From NCBI GenBank assembly GCA_022559845.1, contig CM040125.1, positions 284,938,200 through 285,002,199 on the forward strand: DNA of 64,000 nucleotides. The letters run 5' to 3'. Position 1 is the first letter of the stretch. Every line of letters begins with the position of its first letter. The DNA comes from Amorphophallus konjac (Eukaryota; Streptophyta; Magnoliopsida; Alismatales; Araceae). The notes beneath the pieces are model-generated. The model saw only the letters and a list, made by a program, of their open reading frames with translations, did not search any database and had not been told where the DNA came from. Below, piece by piece: positions 31,129-42,327 of this stretch. A program made the position numbers and the translations under genes.

Positions 31129-33509
31129 TGATGAGGGCATCACACCACATACCCTCTGGCTTGGCACTTCTCTCCCTCCCGGAGGTAGCTAGGGAGCTGC
31201 CCTTCTTCAGACGGAACATTGGTGCTTATCATCCTATTACATTTTCCTATTTTCTTGAGTCATTTTGATGTATTTGCCTATGTTTTGAGTCATGTTACTA
31301 GGTTATCATGTTATTTACTTATGCTTGTATGTAGGGTAGTGGGCTAATGGGGCTAGTAGGTCTTATTGGGCCATTTCTTTGGTCTGGCCCATGGGCGCCC
31401 CTCTCCCCACCCCTTGGTCTTCCATCATTTGTCCATTTCATGAGGACTTCTTTGTAAATTGGGTTTTCCTATATATAGGACCCCAAACCCCCTCTTTTGA
31501 ATCTAATGAACGTTTGAGAAATTAAGCATAATTGCACCCTCTCTCTCTCTCTAGCTCTCTCATTCTCTCTCTCTTTCTCCAAGAGGCGAACCCCCTCTCT
31601 CTCCTCCCCTTTCTCTCTCTATCCCTTGGGCGAACCAGCCCTTTCACCTCCCCCTTCCCCTGCCACCTCAGCTGCCACCTCACCCTCCAACCCTTCACCT
31701 CCCCTAGGCCACTTAACTCTCATCAATTCCCTCCACTTCCCAAGCAGCCCTTCCTATTCCCCATACACCTTCCCCACTTCCAATACACCCCTCCCTCTTC
31801 CCCAAGCAATCTTCCCACTCCCCCACACCCTCATTCATATCCCTTGACCATCCACAACCCCCACCCCACCACTAGTTGCGCACCAGCCCTCTCTTTCTAC
31901 ACTTCTCCCTTGCCTTGGCCGAACCCACCATCCCCACCTTGTAGCTTCGGCCCCCACTCCCCTCCACCCTCCAACACCCCATTCCACCTGCTCCGCCCCT
32001 CTCCTCACCCCCACACATTCCTCCCCTCATCTGCAAACACCTCCCATTTCCCTCCATTACCAAAACTTCCATCCCCCTTAACCTCACCCCACCTCCATCC
32101 CATTCCTTAGGTCACATCTGTAGGTGACAGAAGAAGGTCCGTCTTGCAGAAGCTCCCCCGCATTCATACGGTGACATCTGAGGGCGTATCTTACCATTCT
32201 GGAAAGGTCGTCCAGTGCACTATGCAGGCAAGAAAGAATCGTCCCAATCCGAGTTCGGGACTGCCCAGGAGAGCCATTCTCCTCCGACTACTCCAAGATC
32301 CATCTGCAGAGCACCTGAGTCCGACCAGAAGCAGAACCTCGATCTACAGCGAAGGATTTAGACTGAAGTTCCTTCCCCAAAGATCTTCCTCCCCCTGTTC
32401 CCGACCAGGAGCAAGAAGCAGAAGTACATTCGGCGTCCGGGAGCCCCAGTTCTGATTTTTTTCCTTCAGTCACGCGGGACTGCCCTCACCAGTCTTCTGC
32501 GAGCAACAGTCACTTATCGGCGTCCCCCAGGACACCCCGACCTCCGACAGCCTCCCCGCCAGTTTTTCTGCAACGAGGGCTCGACCACGGTTCCAGAACT
32601 TCTGACGGTTTGAGATTCGGAGCTCGGGAGCCCAAGGTACAACCTCTGCATCCTACTGCCTCAGATCTGAAGCCGCCAGCCCCAGATTCCTTCATCCTGT
32701 TCGAGCCTCCACCACGACCAGCGACGATGTCAGAAGAATTCGATAAAATTCAGAGGTGTCCCAGCCCCTGTTACGAAGAAATACCCTCTAGTTTCGTCGC
32801 CGGAAAAATTCCTGAGGATGAACTACGACTGCAACAACGGCATCCTGTCCCTTCGCACAGCAAGTGAGCAGATCCCCGTCGGCTTCCGTTCCGTCATCCT
32901 TGGCGAGTTTCCCCCTCCCGCCTGGCCGGCTTAGCACCCCTCCCTACGTGGAGGTAGTGTTTGATGTAAGTTTAATTTCCCCACCCTCCATCCAACCCTC
33001 CTGCGTGAGGAGTAGTTCATGTACTAAACAGCTCAAGCTACATCGGCGCAGTGTGCGGGGAACCCACACTTCCCCGCTCGCCCTCATCTCTGACCGGGGT
33101 TGGTTTCCTCAAACCAACCAGGTGAGCCTCCTGCCCTTGCCTCCTTATATCTATTTATTTAATATCCGCGAAACATATCGGCCGGTAGGAGAGCGAGTGC
33201 CCGATCCCGGCGCCACCTTTCAGTGTGGTCACCGTGGCCATAAGTGAGTGAGTGACCCCGTGCCCCTAAGGCATCCGGCCGCCCTTGTTTGTGGGCTTTC
33301 AAACCTTCGGGAGGGTTAACCTTAGTGGTGCTGCCCCTCTACCAGCTAGGGTCTTTCTCCACCACCTCAACTCGGCATCACCGAGTCACCACGGGTGACG
33401 GGTGCGCACGGTGAGACGGCGTCTTACAAACTCTCTCAAATCTTGTGAATGTGTATGCGAATTAAGTCCCAGGGATCATATTTGCTTGCTACATCATCAT
33501 TTCACATCA
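31129..33509 (+). repeat. C1 5' LTR
   Basis: TATATATAG at 31470-31478, then a pyrimidine-rich tract at 31534-32110 and a conserved GTGCGGGGAACCCACACTTCC block near 33052. It ends CACATCA, three bases before the primer site. The open frames in the tract are composition artefacts. Confidence 0.92.
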
Positions 33510-33512
33510 AAT

Positions 33513-33527
33513 TGGTATCAGAGCAAG
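33513..33527 (+). promoter_or_regulatory. C1 primer-binding site (initiator tRNA-Met)
   Basis: TGGTATCAGAGCAAG, complementary to the 3' end of plant initiator tRNA-Met, used by chromoviruses and many other plant retroelements. Confidence 0.9.
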
Positions 33528-33587
33528 TTCTAGACTTGTCTCTACTAAGTCTTGTCCTAGGGCATTTGCATTCATCACCCGATCCTC

Positions 33588-35108
33588 ATGCATACCTCTC
33601 GTTGGTCACATGGTCCGATTGACCCCCTCCACATGGACTACATTGTAGATGAGGACCTTCATTTTGATGGAATTTATCCTCATGCCTATCTTAGGTGGGA
33701 GAATACCATGGAAAGGGACTTTGAAAGTACTTGGGTATATGGGTACGAGAGAGTCCGCAGGGCCAAGGCACGACTTCGGGGTCTAGCTAAGAAAATGTGG
33801 GAACACAAAGAGAGATTCAGAAGGGTTTGGGGACAAGAGCCCATTCACTCATGGGAAGAGATGAAGAGTGAGCTTAGGAAGATCTATGCTCCCCGACCGT
33901 CCCACTCCTACCGTGAGGACCATAATCCGAGGAGCACTCCCACTCCCCCTTTCCCTCCCTGTCAACCCAAAACCTCTATTAGGACCCAAACCCCACCACC
34001 CAAAGGACCCCTAGATTCATTGGAAGAGATAAGGGTTGAGATCAGGAAGATCTTCACTTCCCTTAGGGCCCAAACTCCACCACCCCAAAGGATTGGGAAC
34101 GGGATTGAAGTCCATGAAGCACCCCTTAATTGGGAAGAAGAATATGAGGCACAATGCCAAGAGTCGGGTCGAGGGGAACCTGACCCCATCAACCTACTCC
34201 CACCCCAACCCATAATTTCCCATGAAACCCATACTCCACACTACCCCTTAGCCCCTATCACTACCCCTCAACTTTCCCCTGTAAGGGACACTCCACCCAT
34301 GACTAGCCAACCCAAGCCACCCCACCCAACCCATCTTCCACTGTCAACCACAACCCTACCCCAACCTAGGCCTCCACTTCTTCCCCTACCGATCCTGAAC
34401 CAAATTTCCCTTTACCTTCCACCCCGGGGGTACCATACACCTACCCTCATCACTCCACCTTCAAAAGACCATCTCACCTCCTTGGTAGAGGAACCCATGA
34501 CTCCCACACCCGACATCATAGTGGTGGACACCCTAGAACCACTCCCCACCTTGGAGGAAACCCTTGCCCAAACCAAGGACTGAACATCACCTTTTACACC
34601 ACCCTCCCTAAATAGGAGTGAACTTTTCATAAGTGAGCCTCTGGCTAAATGGTTAGAGGAAAATCCGGTTCACCCTATCTTGTCCCATGTTTGCCCTCCT
34701 ATGGAACAAAACCTCCCTATAGTACCCTTACCCACCTACCACACCACAATCCAATCATCCTATCAGGTGGAGACACTAGGGGACTTTCTTAAGGGTATAG
34801 CTTGGCAAATGGAGCTAACTGATCTGTTGACCACTATAGCCGACCAACCTAGGAGCCTTGACCTCCTACACTTATGTGTCGGATCCATCTCCTCCACTTA
34901 CACTATGGGTTGCTACACTAGTGACCTTCTATTATTCCTCCCTACACCCGAGGAGCCCGATGCTCTCCATAAATTAGAGTTGCTTATTTCGGGTAGGATG
35001 CCAAGCCCTCCATTCATGGCCAACCAACCCGCCAAGGACTTCGGTTCAAATACCACATTTGAGGAGGAGGACTCCCCATCATTTGAAGACCTTGAGGAGA
35101 TAGAATAC
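33588..35108 (+). pseudogene. C1 fusion protein, N-terminal part (half Gag)
   Basis: ATG at 33588. Residues about 25-110 are the N-terminal half of a chromovirus Gag core: an aromatic Y-L-R-W-E-N-T-M, a Lys/Arg helix, and S-W-E-E-M-K-S-E-L-R-K-I-Y, where the Gag similarity stops. A Pro-rich linker follows. A TGA at 34581-34583 interrupts; the same frame goes on to a segment with G-C-Y-T-S-D-L-L-L-F-L-P shared with C2. C2 inserted after E-Y (AATAC at 35104-35108). The frame continues at 42328. Without C2 the order equals that of C2's intact frame. Confidence 0.8.
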
Positions 35109-37471
35109 TGATGTGACACAACCTCGGACTTAGTCAAACAAGCACATCTAAGCATCCAAATGGGCCTTAATGGGCCACCGCTCTCTTCGTTGCACTCTAT
35201 TCCCGGGGTGACTATGTGATACCAAGGGTGACTTATGGGAATGGACCCTTGCTGGTAGAGGGCCAGCAAGGCCAAGAATTGATTCCCCAAGGTTGGTTGC
35301 CTAATTCGATTGGGGCCGACAAAGTGCACTCGGGCACCGGGTCACACTAACCCACGGCGATCACTCTAAGTCATGGACTTGAGGATCGGGCGCTCCTCAC
35401 GAATTCAGCGATGCATGAATCAAATATTGAGAGAGCTACACTAGGTGAGCAAGGAAGAGACACTTACTCGACCGGTTTGAAGAAACCGGTCCCGGTCGGA
35501 GACGAGGGCGAGCGGGGAGGCGGTGGTTCCCCACACGCCGCGGCGGTGTCGCTTGACCTGCCAAACCACTTATAAAACTACTCCTCTCGCAGGAGGGGGA
35601 CCTTGGGGTAGGGGTTAATATGATACATTCAAACACTACCACCACGCAGGGTGGGGCCTTCAGCCGGCCAAGCGGGGAGGGGTTGGTGGACCGAAACGAA
35701 GAGAAATGAGAACTAGGGAAGTTGCAGCTTCAATCTAGAATTCTGGACAGGGGGTCGCTGTGATGGCTATGCCGGGCTTGTCCGGACTCCAAATTGATCG
35801 AAACCAGCTCCTGAAGCTTCCTGACTGGATGAGGTGGACTCCAGAATTTTTGGGGAAGCTCAGACGGTCGGAGGTGGCTGCACCAGCAACAGGAAGTAGC
35901 CTCCTCTGTCTGGCCGCAGGTACTGTCTGGACTGTAACAGCAAGTTGCAGAAGTGACTGAGCGCCCTCCCGAGCTCCGATCAGCACGAAACCAGTGGCAT
36001 CATCTTCGTGGTCGAGGTAGCTTTCAGCAGGAGGTGAAGGAAATACATTCAGAGGTCGAGGATGGCCGGGGCACCTAGAAGAGTGGGTACTGGTCGGAGT
36101 AGACAGCAGAAAACAGAACTAGATAGATCGGGGGAGAAAATTTGTAACTTCTTCCTCTGGTGGCTGAACGGGGTTCTGTTTCTTGATCTTGAAAGATGAC
36201 CGGTAGAGGAAGAACTTTGATGAAGGGGCTTCAGCCTGAATCCGCTGGGGTTTGTCGTGGCAGAAGGATCTTCCACGCTCTGGTCCAGGATGAAGACCTC
36301 TCTGCGCACTGTTGGGAGAATGGCTCTATCTGGCAGCTCCGAGCTCCGATCGTGTTGATTCCACCTCGCCTGCGAAGTAGACTGGAAGGCCTTTCCAGAA
36401 AGGTAGGCCACGCCTTCTGAAGAACTACGATGAATCTGTGGTTGACGCTGCAACAAGGGCTGTTCTGCAGATCTGCACAGCTCCAACCTACTATAAGAAA
36501 TGAGAGGGAGATGTGGCTTCTTTGGTGGAGGGAAATGGTAGGAATGACCTAAGGGAGAGTGGGGGCTCTTGTGGGGTGGAGAAGGGAGCTAATGGTGATG
36601 GGGAATGGGGTGGAGAATGGCTGGAAGCAAGTGCTAGCAGGTGGAGGAGGAAGAGCTACGAATTTGGGGAAGGTGGGTGAGAGGAGAAGGTGAGGGGGGC
36701 ACAAGTGAGTGGAGGGAAGGGTGGATTTCAAATTCAAAAGGTCTTGGAAGGTGGGTGATTATGTTGGGAAGTGGAGTGCTTGCATTGGAATGGGGTAGAT
36801 TTGGTTGGAAGGTGGAGGAAGGTGTTGGAATGGGGAGACTTCTACCTAGGAACTAGGGAGTGGAGTAATGGAGGCCATGGGGAAGTGAAGGGCATTAAAG
36901 GAGGTGGTTGGAGGTTGGAAGTGGATGGGAGGAGGGAGGAGAGAGAAGGAAATTCGGATTTGGGGTTGGAGGAGAGAGAAAGAGGGGTGAAATAGAGAGA
37001 TTAAGAGGGGAATGGGTGGGGAATCTCTCCCCTAGGGTCTCTCACCCAAAAACTAGAGGAATCACTCCAATTTGAACTCAAATGGCAAGTTTAACTCAAA
37101 AGGATGTAATCATTCATTAACTTCAAATGAGGGGAGTGAGGTCCTATATATAGGCAACCCACTCTTTACAATAAGTCCCTGACAAAATAAACAACTACAA
37201 ATAACCAAGGGGGTTGGGAGTGCTAATGGGCCTAGTCCAACGAATGGGGCCCAATAGCTTACATTAGACATCATGATGATACCAAACATAGGAAAATAAG
37301 TGCTAGACTTAGGGAAATGACTCAAATAAAATGGAAATACATCAAAATGACTCAAAGAAAAACTACAAAATGGATAAGGGGCCTTAATAGAGTGAGGCCC
37401 AAACTCAACTAGCTCCCGAATGTGAAGAAGTGGACCCGAGCCAAAGGGAGTCGTGGGTGATGCCTCCATCA
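35109..37471 (-). repeat. C2 3' LTR
   Basis: TATATATAG-type box at 37144-37153 (palindromic CTATATATAG). The purine-rich plus strand at 36536-37010 is the complement of the pyrimidine tract of the other chromovirus LTRs. The coding frame runs 67 bases into this LTR. Confidence 0.9.
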
Positions 37472-39870
37472 AATCCCCTGGGCCGCAAAGAGCTCGACTC
37501 CGTCGAGTAAGGGTCCATCCGGCTAAGGTACCGCTCGAGGAGATCTGGATCCAATCGCTGTAGGTCCTCCCGACTTACCCATGAGTCTTCCAACGGAGGC
37601 CGATCCTTCCACCTGGCGAGATAGCGCTCATAGACCTTGCTCCGGGTGGTAGTGACCTGCTCATCCAATATTTGTTCAATGCGATCACGCTGAGCTCTTT
37701 TGGCTAGTGGACTCTCCTCTCGGGTGGGTGCTCTCTCAAAGGAGGGAGTGGGCTCGATCTCCTCACTAGGTCTCACCGTGGGGCCCTTGTAAGACACTAA
37801 GTCGGCGACATTGAATGTAGGACTTACCCCATAATCCTCGGAGAGATCTAATTCATAAGCATTCGCACCAATACGCCTCAAGACTTGGAAGGGCCCAGTC
37901 CCACGTGGTCTCAACTTGGAGTTGGCTCTTGGGGAGAGCCTCTCCGTCCTTACCATCACAAAGTCACCCTCTTGGAACTCTAAGTGACGCCGGTGAGAGT
38001 CAGCCAACCTTTTATAAGCCTCATTTTTTATGCTAATATGCTTGCGGATTTCCTCATGCAATTTTGTGAGTGCTGACCTTCTAGTGGTTATGGGTGGACC
38101 TGGACAACCATATATAGACCATTTATGCCATGATGCCATATGGACCTTGTTGAGCCTTGGTGGGCCGGGGCAACCATATGTGGACTTATCATGCAATGTT
38201 GTCATGTAGACTTTGGTGGGCTTAGGTGGACCGGGGCAACCATATGTGAATCTATCATGCAAAGTGGTGATGCATGTCGGGGGACCCGGACATCCGTAGA
38301 TGCCTTTGATATGCTTAAGACCCATGATGAATGAAGGTGGACCACTACATCCAAATTTGGACCACTCATGCTTTCTACTTGACATGTGGGTGATATGAAT
38401 GAATGGACCCAACATAGTGTTCATGCCAAGGGGTGTGGAAAGCCTAGACACATGCATACTTTTCCCAAAAGTGACTTCCATGTGTATAGGGGTGGGACAA
38501 CCTTTGAATTCCCATTGGAACGGATCGAATGGATCTAAGAAGGTGGTCATCATGGGGTGGGGCACAACTTTATTACCTAGGGATATGTGGCCCAAGGTCT
38601 TGGCTCCCAAGGTGTAACCCGGGTCATGGATGAGATTGGTTTGGCCCAATATGATGGGTGAGGGTAGGAAAGGGTGGGTGGTGGGTAAGATGGTTGGGTT
38701 ACATGGGGAACTAGACTCCCATAGGAAGGGATCAAAGGGGTCGTAGAAAGGTCTTCCTAGAGGGAGGCACTCTATGTCTTCAAGGTTCCCAAATTGTGAG
38801 TCATCCTCCTCCAAGGTAAGTGGGCCAAGTTTTCTAGTGGGTTGGCCGAACAAAGTGTTTGGGATCTTAATGGGGGGGTATAGGAAGGGATCGAAGGGGT
38901 CATGGTAAGGGTCACCTAAGGAGAGGAACCCTAGGTCCTTTTGGTCCTCACAACCCCTTGATGGTGGATTCTCCTCCTCTAGTAAAGTGATCGGGCCAAA
39001 GTTTTTGGTGGGATGGTCGGCCATGAATGGAGGACTAGGCTTTCTACCCGAGATAAGAAGCTCTAAATCGAGGAGAAGGTTGGGCTCATCGGGTGTAGGG
39101 AGGAATAGAAGGAGGTCACTAGTATAGCAACCAATGGTGCAAATCGAGGTGATAGACCCTATGCATAGGTGTAGGAGGCCAAGGCTCTTAGGTGGAGGGG
39201 TGGACACGGTGTCCACTTGGTTTTGAATGGTGAGGGTTGGTTGAGTGGTGGTCATCATGGAGGGGATTGGGTCGATTAGGGTCTTGGATTGACCGGGTGG
39301 GGATGATGGAGTTGAAGTGCTCCTTGGACTTTGGTGATTTGAGTAGGAGGGAGAGGGTTGGAGAGTGTAGGGTTTTCTAAGCTCGGTCTTCATCTCATCC
39401 CAAGTGCTAATTGGAGCCTCCCTACGGATCTTTCTCAAACCTTCCACAACTAACCAATGAGTTTTAGCTTGTTTGGAGAGGTGTGCCTTGGCTAGCCTCA
39501 TTCTCCTTTCTTCGTTCAAGGGGAAACTTTTAAAGAATTGGTCGAGAGAAATCTCCCAATCTAGGTAAAGACTTGGGCTATTGGATCCATCAAAGGGGGG
39601 GGGTTTAATTTTCAAGTGTTCTAAAAATATGGTTTCTAGATTTCCCCAAAGGTCACTCTCATTTACTCTTGGTGCACGGCTATTTCCTTCAAGTCGGTCG
39701 AGTCGAGACATGATATCTTCAAGCCGATTAAGGACATTAGGTAGGGCTTCTATGATAGAGGTGTTGCTACCCACTTTGTTGGTAATGGAACTTCCATGAG
39801 GATTTGGGCTTCTTGGGAAAGTTGATGGGGATGGATATGACGGGTATGAAGCGGCCATTCTAGTGGGCAT
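37405..39870 (-). CDS. C2 Gag-half / integrase C-terminal / chromodomain fusion
   Basis: Unbroken 821-codon frame, ATG at 39870, 72 bases after the primer site. Order: short coiled coil (residues about 38-62); N-terminal half of a Gag core (85-168, with F-D-G-S and L-Y-L-D-W-E, ending T-W-D-E-M-K); Pro/Ser linker; a block with G-C-Y-T-S-D-L-L-L-F-L-P (about 229-290) also in C1; three D-P-F-D-P motifs (324, 377, 446); five (Y/F)-G-C-(P/S)-G-P-P repeats 18-22 residues apart (505-593); integrase C-terminal domain with G-P-F-Q-V-L (603-695); chromodomain (about 730-785, with Y-E-R-Y-L-A-R-W-K). Protease, RT, RNase H and the integrase core are absent. C1 has the same order, so this is a stable family and not a one-off deletion. 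A role in targeting or packaging while using enzymes from another element is inference. Confidence 0.88.
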   Translation of the reverse strand: MPTRMAASYPSYPSPSTFPRSPNPHGSSITNKVGSNTSIIEALPNVLNRLEDIMSRLDRLEGNSRAPRVNESDLWGNLETIFLEHLKIKPPPFDGSNSPSLYLDWEISLDQFFKSFPLNEERRMRLAKAHLSKQAKTHWLVVEGLRKIRREAPISTWDEMKTELRKPYTLQPSPSYSNHQSPRSTSTPSSPPGQSKTLIDPIPSMMTTTQPTLTIQNQVDTVSTPPPKSLGLLHLCIGSITSICTIGCYTSDLLLFLPTPDEPNLLLDLELLISGRKPSPPFMADHPTKNFGPITLLEEENPPSRGCEDQKDLGFLSLGDPYHDPFDPFLYPPIKIPNTLFGQPTRKLGPLTLEEDDSQFGNLEDIECLPLGRPFYDPFDPFLWESSSPCNPTILPTTHPFLPSPIILGQTNLIHDPGYTLGAKTLGHISLGNKVVPHPMMTTFLDPFDPFQWEFKGCPTPIHMEVTFGKSMHVSRLSTPLGMNTMLGPFIHITHMSSRKHEWSKFGCSGPPSFIMGLKHIKGIYGCPGPPTCITTLHDRFTYGCPGPPKPTKVYMTTLHDKSTYGCPGPPRLNKVHMASWHKWSIYGCPGPPITTRRSALTKLHEEIRKHISIKNEAYKRLADSHRRHLEFQEGDFVMVRTERLSPRANSKLRPRGTGPFQVLRRIGANAYELDLSEDYGVSPTFNVADLVSYKGPTVRPSEEIEPTPSFERAPTREESPLAKRAQRDRIEQILDEQVTTTRSKVYERYLARWKDRPPLEDSWVSREDLQRLDPDLLERYLSRMDPYSTESSSLRPRGFDGGITHDSLWLGSTSSHSGAS

Positions 39871-39941
39871 GGGAGATGCAACTTAGGACTCTAAATGCAT
39901 AAAAATTGCCTAGGACCAACTTGATAGAGACAAGTTGTGAA

Positions 39942-39956
39942 CTTGCTCTGATACCA
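39942..39956 (-). promoter_or_regulatory. C2 primer-binding site (initiator tRNA-Met)
   Basis: TGGTATCAGAGCAAG on the minus strand, two bases inside the LTR end. Confidence 0.9.
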
Positions 39957-39958
39957 CT

Positions 39959-42322
39959 TGATGTGACACAACCTCGGACTTAGTCAAACAAGCACATCTA
40001 AGCATCTAAATGGGCCTTAATGGGCCACCGCTCTCTTCGTTGCACTCTATTCCCGGGGTGACTATGTGATACCAAGGGTGACTTATGGGAATGGACCCTT
40101 GCTGGTAGAGGGCCAGCAAGGCCAAGAATTGATTCCCCAAGGTTGGTTGCCTAATTCGATTGGGGCCGACAAAGTGCACTCGGGCACCGGGTCACACTAA
40201 CCCACGGCGATCACTCTAAGTCATGGACTTGAGGATCGGGCGCTCCTCACGAATTCAGCGATGCATGAATCAAATATTGAGAGAGCTACACTAGGTGAGC
40301 AAGGAAGAGACACTTACTCGACCGGTTTGAAGAAACCGGTCCCGGTCGGAGACGAGGGCGAGCGGGGAGGCGGTGGTTCCCCACACGCCGCGGCGGTGTC
40401 GCTTGACCTGCCAAACCACTTACAAAACTACTCCTCTCGCAGGAGGGGGGACCTTGGGGTAGGGGTTAATATGATACATTCAAACACTACCACCACGCAG
40501 GGTGGGGCCTTCAGCCGGCCAAGCGGGGAGGGGTTGGTGGACCGAAACGAAGAGAAATGAGAACTAGGGAAGTTGCAGCTTCAATCTGGAATTCTGGACA
40601 GGGGGTCGCTGTGATGGCTATGCCGGGCTTGTCCGGACTCCAAATTGATCGAAACCAGCTCCTGAAGCTTCCTGACTGGATGAGGTGGACTCCAGAATTT
40701 TTGGGGAAGCTCAGACGGTCGGAGGTGGCTGCACCAGCAACAGGAAGTAGCCTCCTCTGTCTGGCCACAGGTACTGTCTAGACTGTAACAGCAAGTTGCA
40801 GAAGTGACTGAGTGCCCTCCCGAGCTCCGATCAGCACGAAACCAGCGGCATCATCTTCGTGGTCGAGGTAGCTTTCAGCCGGAGGTGAAGGAGATACATT
40901 CAGAGGTCGAGGATGGCCGGGGCACCCAGAAGAGTGGGTACTGGTCGGAGTAGACAGCAGAAAACAGAACTAGATAGATCGGGGGAGAAAATTCGTAACT
41001 TCTTCCTCCGGTGGGTGAACGGGGTTCTGTTTCTTGATCTTGAAAGATGACCGGTAGAGGAAGAACTTTGATGAAGGGGCTTCAGCCTGAATCCGCTGGG
41101 GTTTGTCGTGGCAGAAGGATCTTCCACGCTCTGGTCCAGGATGAAGACCTCTCTGCGCACTGTTGGGAGAATGGCTCTATCTGGCAGCTCCGAGCTCCGA
41201 TCGTGTTGATTCCACCTCGCCTGCGAAGTAGACTGGAAGGCCTTTCCAGAAAGGTAGGCCATGCCTTCTGAAGAACTACGATGAATCCGTGGTTGACGCT
41301 GCAACAAGGGCTGTTCTGCAGATCTGCACAGCTCCAACCTACTAGAAGAAATGAGAGGGAGATGTGGCTTCTTTGGTGGAGGGAAATGGTAGGAATGACC
41401 TAAGGGAGAGTGGGGGCTCTTGTGGGGTGGAGAAGGGAGCTAATGGTGATGGGGAATGGGGTGGAGAATGGCTGGAAGCAAGTGCTAGCAAGTGGAGGAG
41501 GAAGAGCTACGAATTTGGGGAAGGTGGGTGAGAGGAGAAGGTGAGGGGGGCACAAGTGAGTGGAGGGAAGGGTGGATTTCAAATTCAAAAGGTCTTGGAA
41601 GGTGAGTGATTATGTTGGGAAGTGGAGTGCTTGCATTGGAATGGGGTAGATTTGGTTGGAAGGTGGAGGAAGGTGTTGGAATGGGGAGACTTCTACCTAG
41701 GAACTAGGGAGTGGAGTAATGGAGGCCATGGGGAAGTGAAGGGCATTAAAGGAGGTGGTTGGAGGTTGGAAGTGGATGGGAGGAGGGAGGAGAGAGAAGG
41801 AAATTCGGATTTGGGGTTGGAGGAGAGAGAAAGAGGGGTGAAATAGAGAGATTAAGAGGGGAATGGGTGGGGAATCTCTCCCCTAGGGTCTCTCACCCAA
41901 AAACTAGAGGAATCACTCCAATTTGAACTCAAATGGCAAGTTTAACTCAAAAGGATGTAATCATTCATTAACTTCAAATGAGGGGAGTGGGGTCCTATAT
42001 ATAGGCAACCCACTCTTTACAATAAGTCCCTGACAAAATAAACAACTACAAATAACCAAGGGGGTTGGGAGTGCTAATGGGCCTAGTCCAACGAATGGGG
42101 CCCAATAGCTTACATTAGACATCATGATGATACCAAACATAGGAAAATAAGTGCTAGACTTAGGGAAATGACTCAAATAAAATGGAAATACATCAAAATG
42201 ACTCAAAGAAAAACTACAAAATGGATAAGGGGCCTTAATAGAGTGAGGCCCAAACTCAACTAGCTCCCGAATGTGAAGAAGTGGACCCGAGCCAAAGGGA
42301 GTCGTGGGTGATGCCTCCATCA
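39959..42322 (-). repeat. C2 5' LTR
   Basis: 2,364 bp, with the TATA-like palindrome at 41995-42004. Nearly identical to 35109-37471. Confidence 0.92.
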
Positions 42323-42327
42323 AATAC

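Larger units (their letters stand above)
35109..42322 (-). mobile_element. C2: non-autonomous chromovirus-derived element with intact ORF
   Basis: Minus-strand element inside C1. Its LTRs (2,364 and 2,363 bp) start TGATGGAGGCATCACCC and end TGTGTCACATCA in its own direction. Target duplication AATAC is at 35104-35108 and 42323-42327. The primer site for initiator tRNA-Met is at 39942-39956. LTRs differ at about 20 sites by eye, fewer than C1, as nesting requires. It has a single 821-codon ORF and nothing else coding. Confidence 0.93.

Noticed and set aside
31532..32110. Open frames of 190 codons in the C1 LTRs (also 44001-44579)
   Set aside because: They follow the extreme C+T content, are Pro/Ser/Leu-only, overlap in several frames and lie inside LTRs. 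Composition explains them.
33513..33527. Integrated pararetrovirus (Caulimoviridae)
   Set aside because: The Met primer site also occurs in pararetroviruses, but these elements have LTRs, target duplications and a chromodomain.
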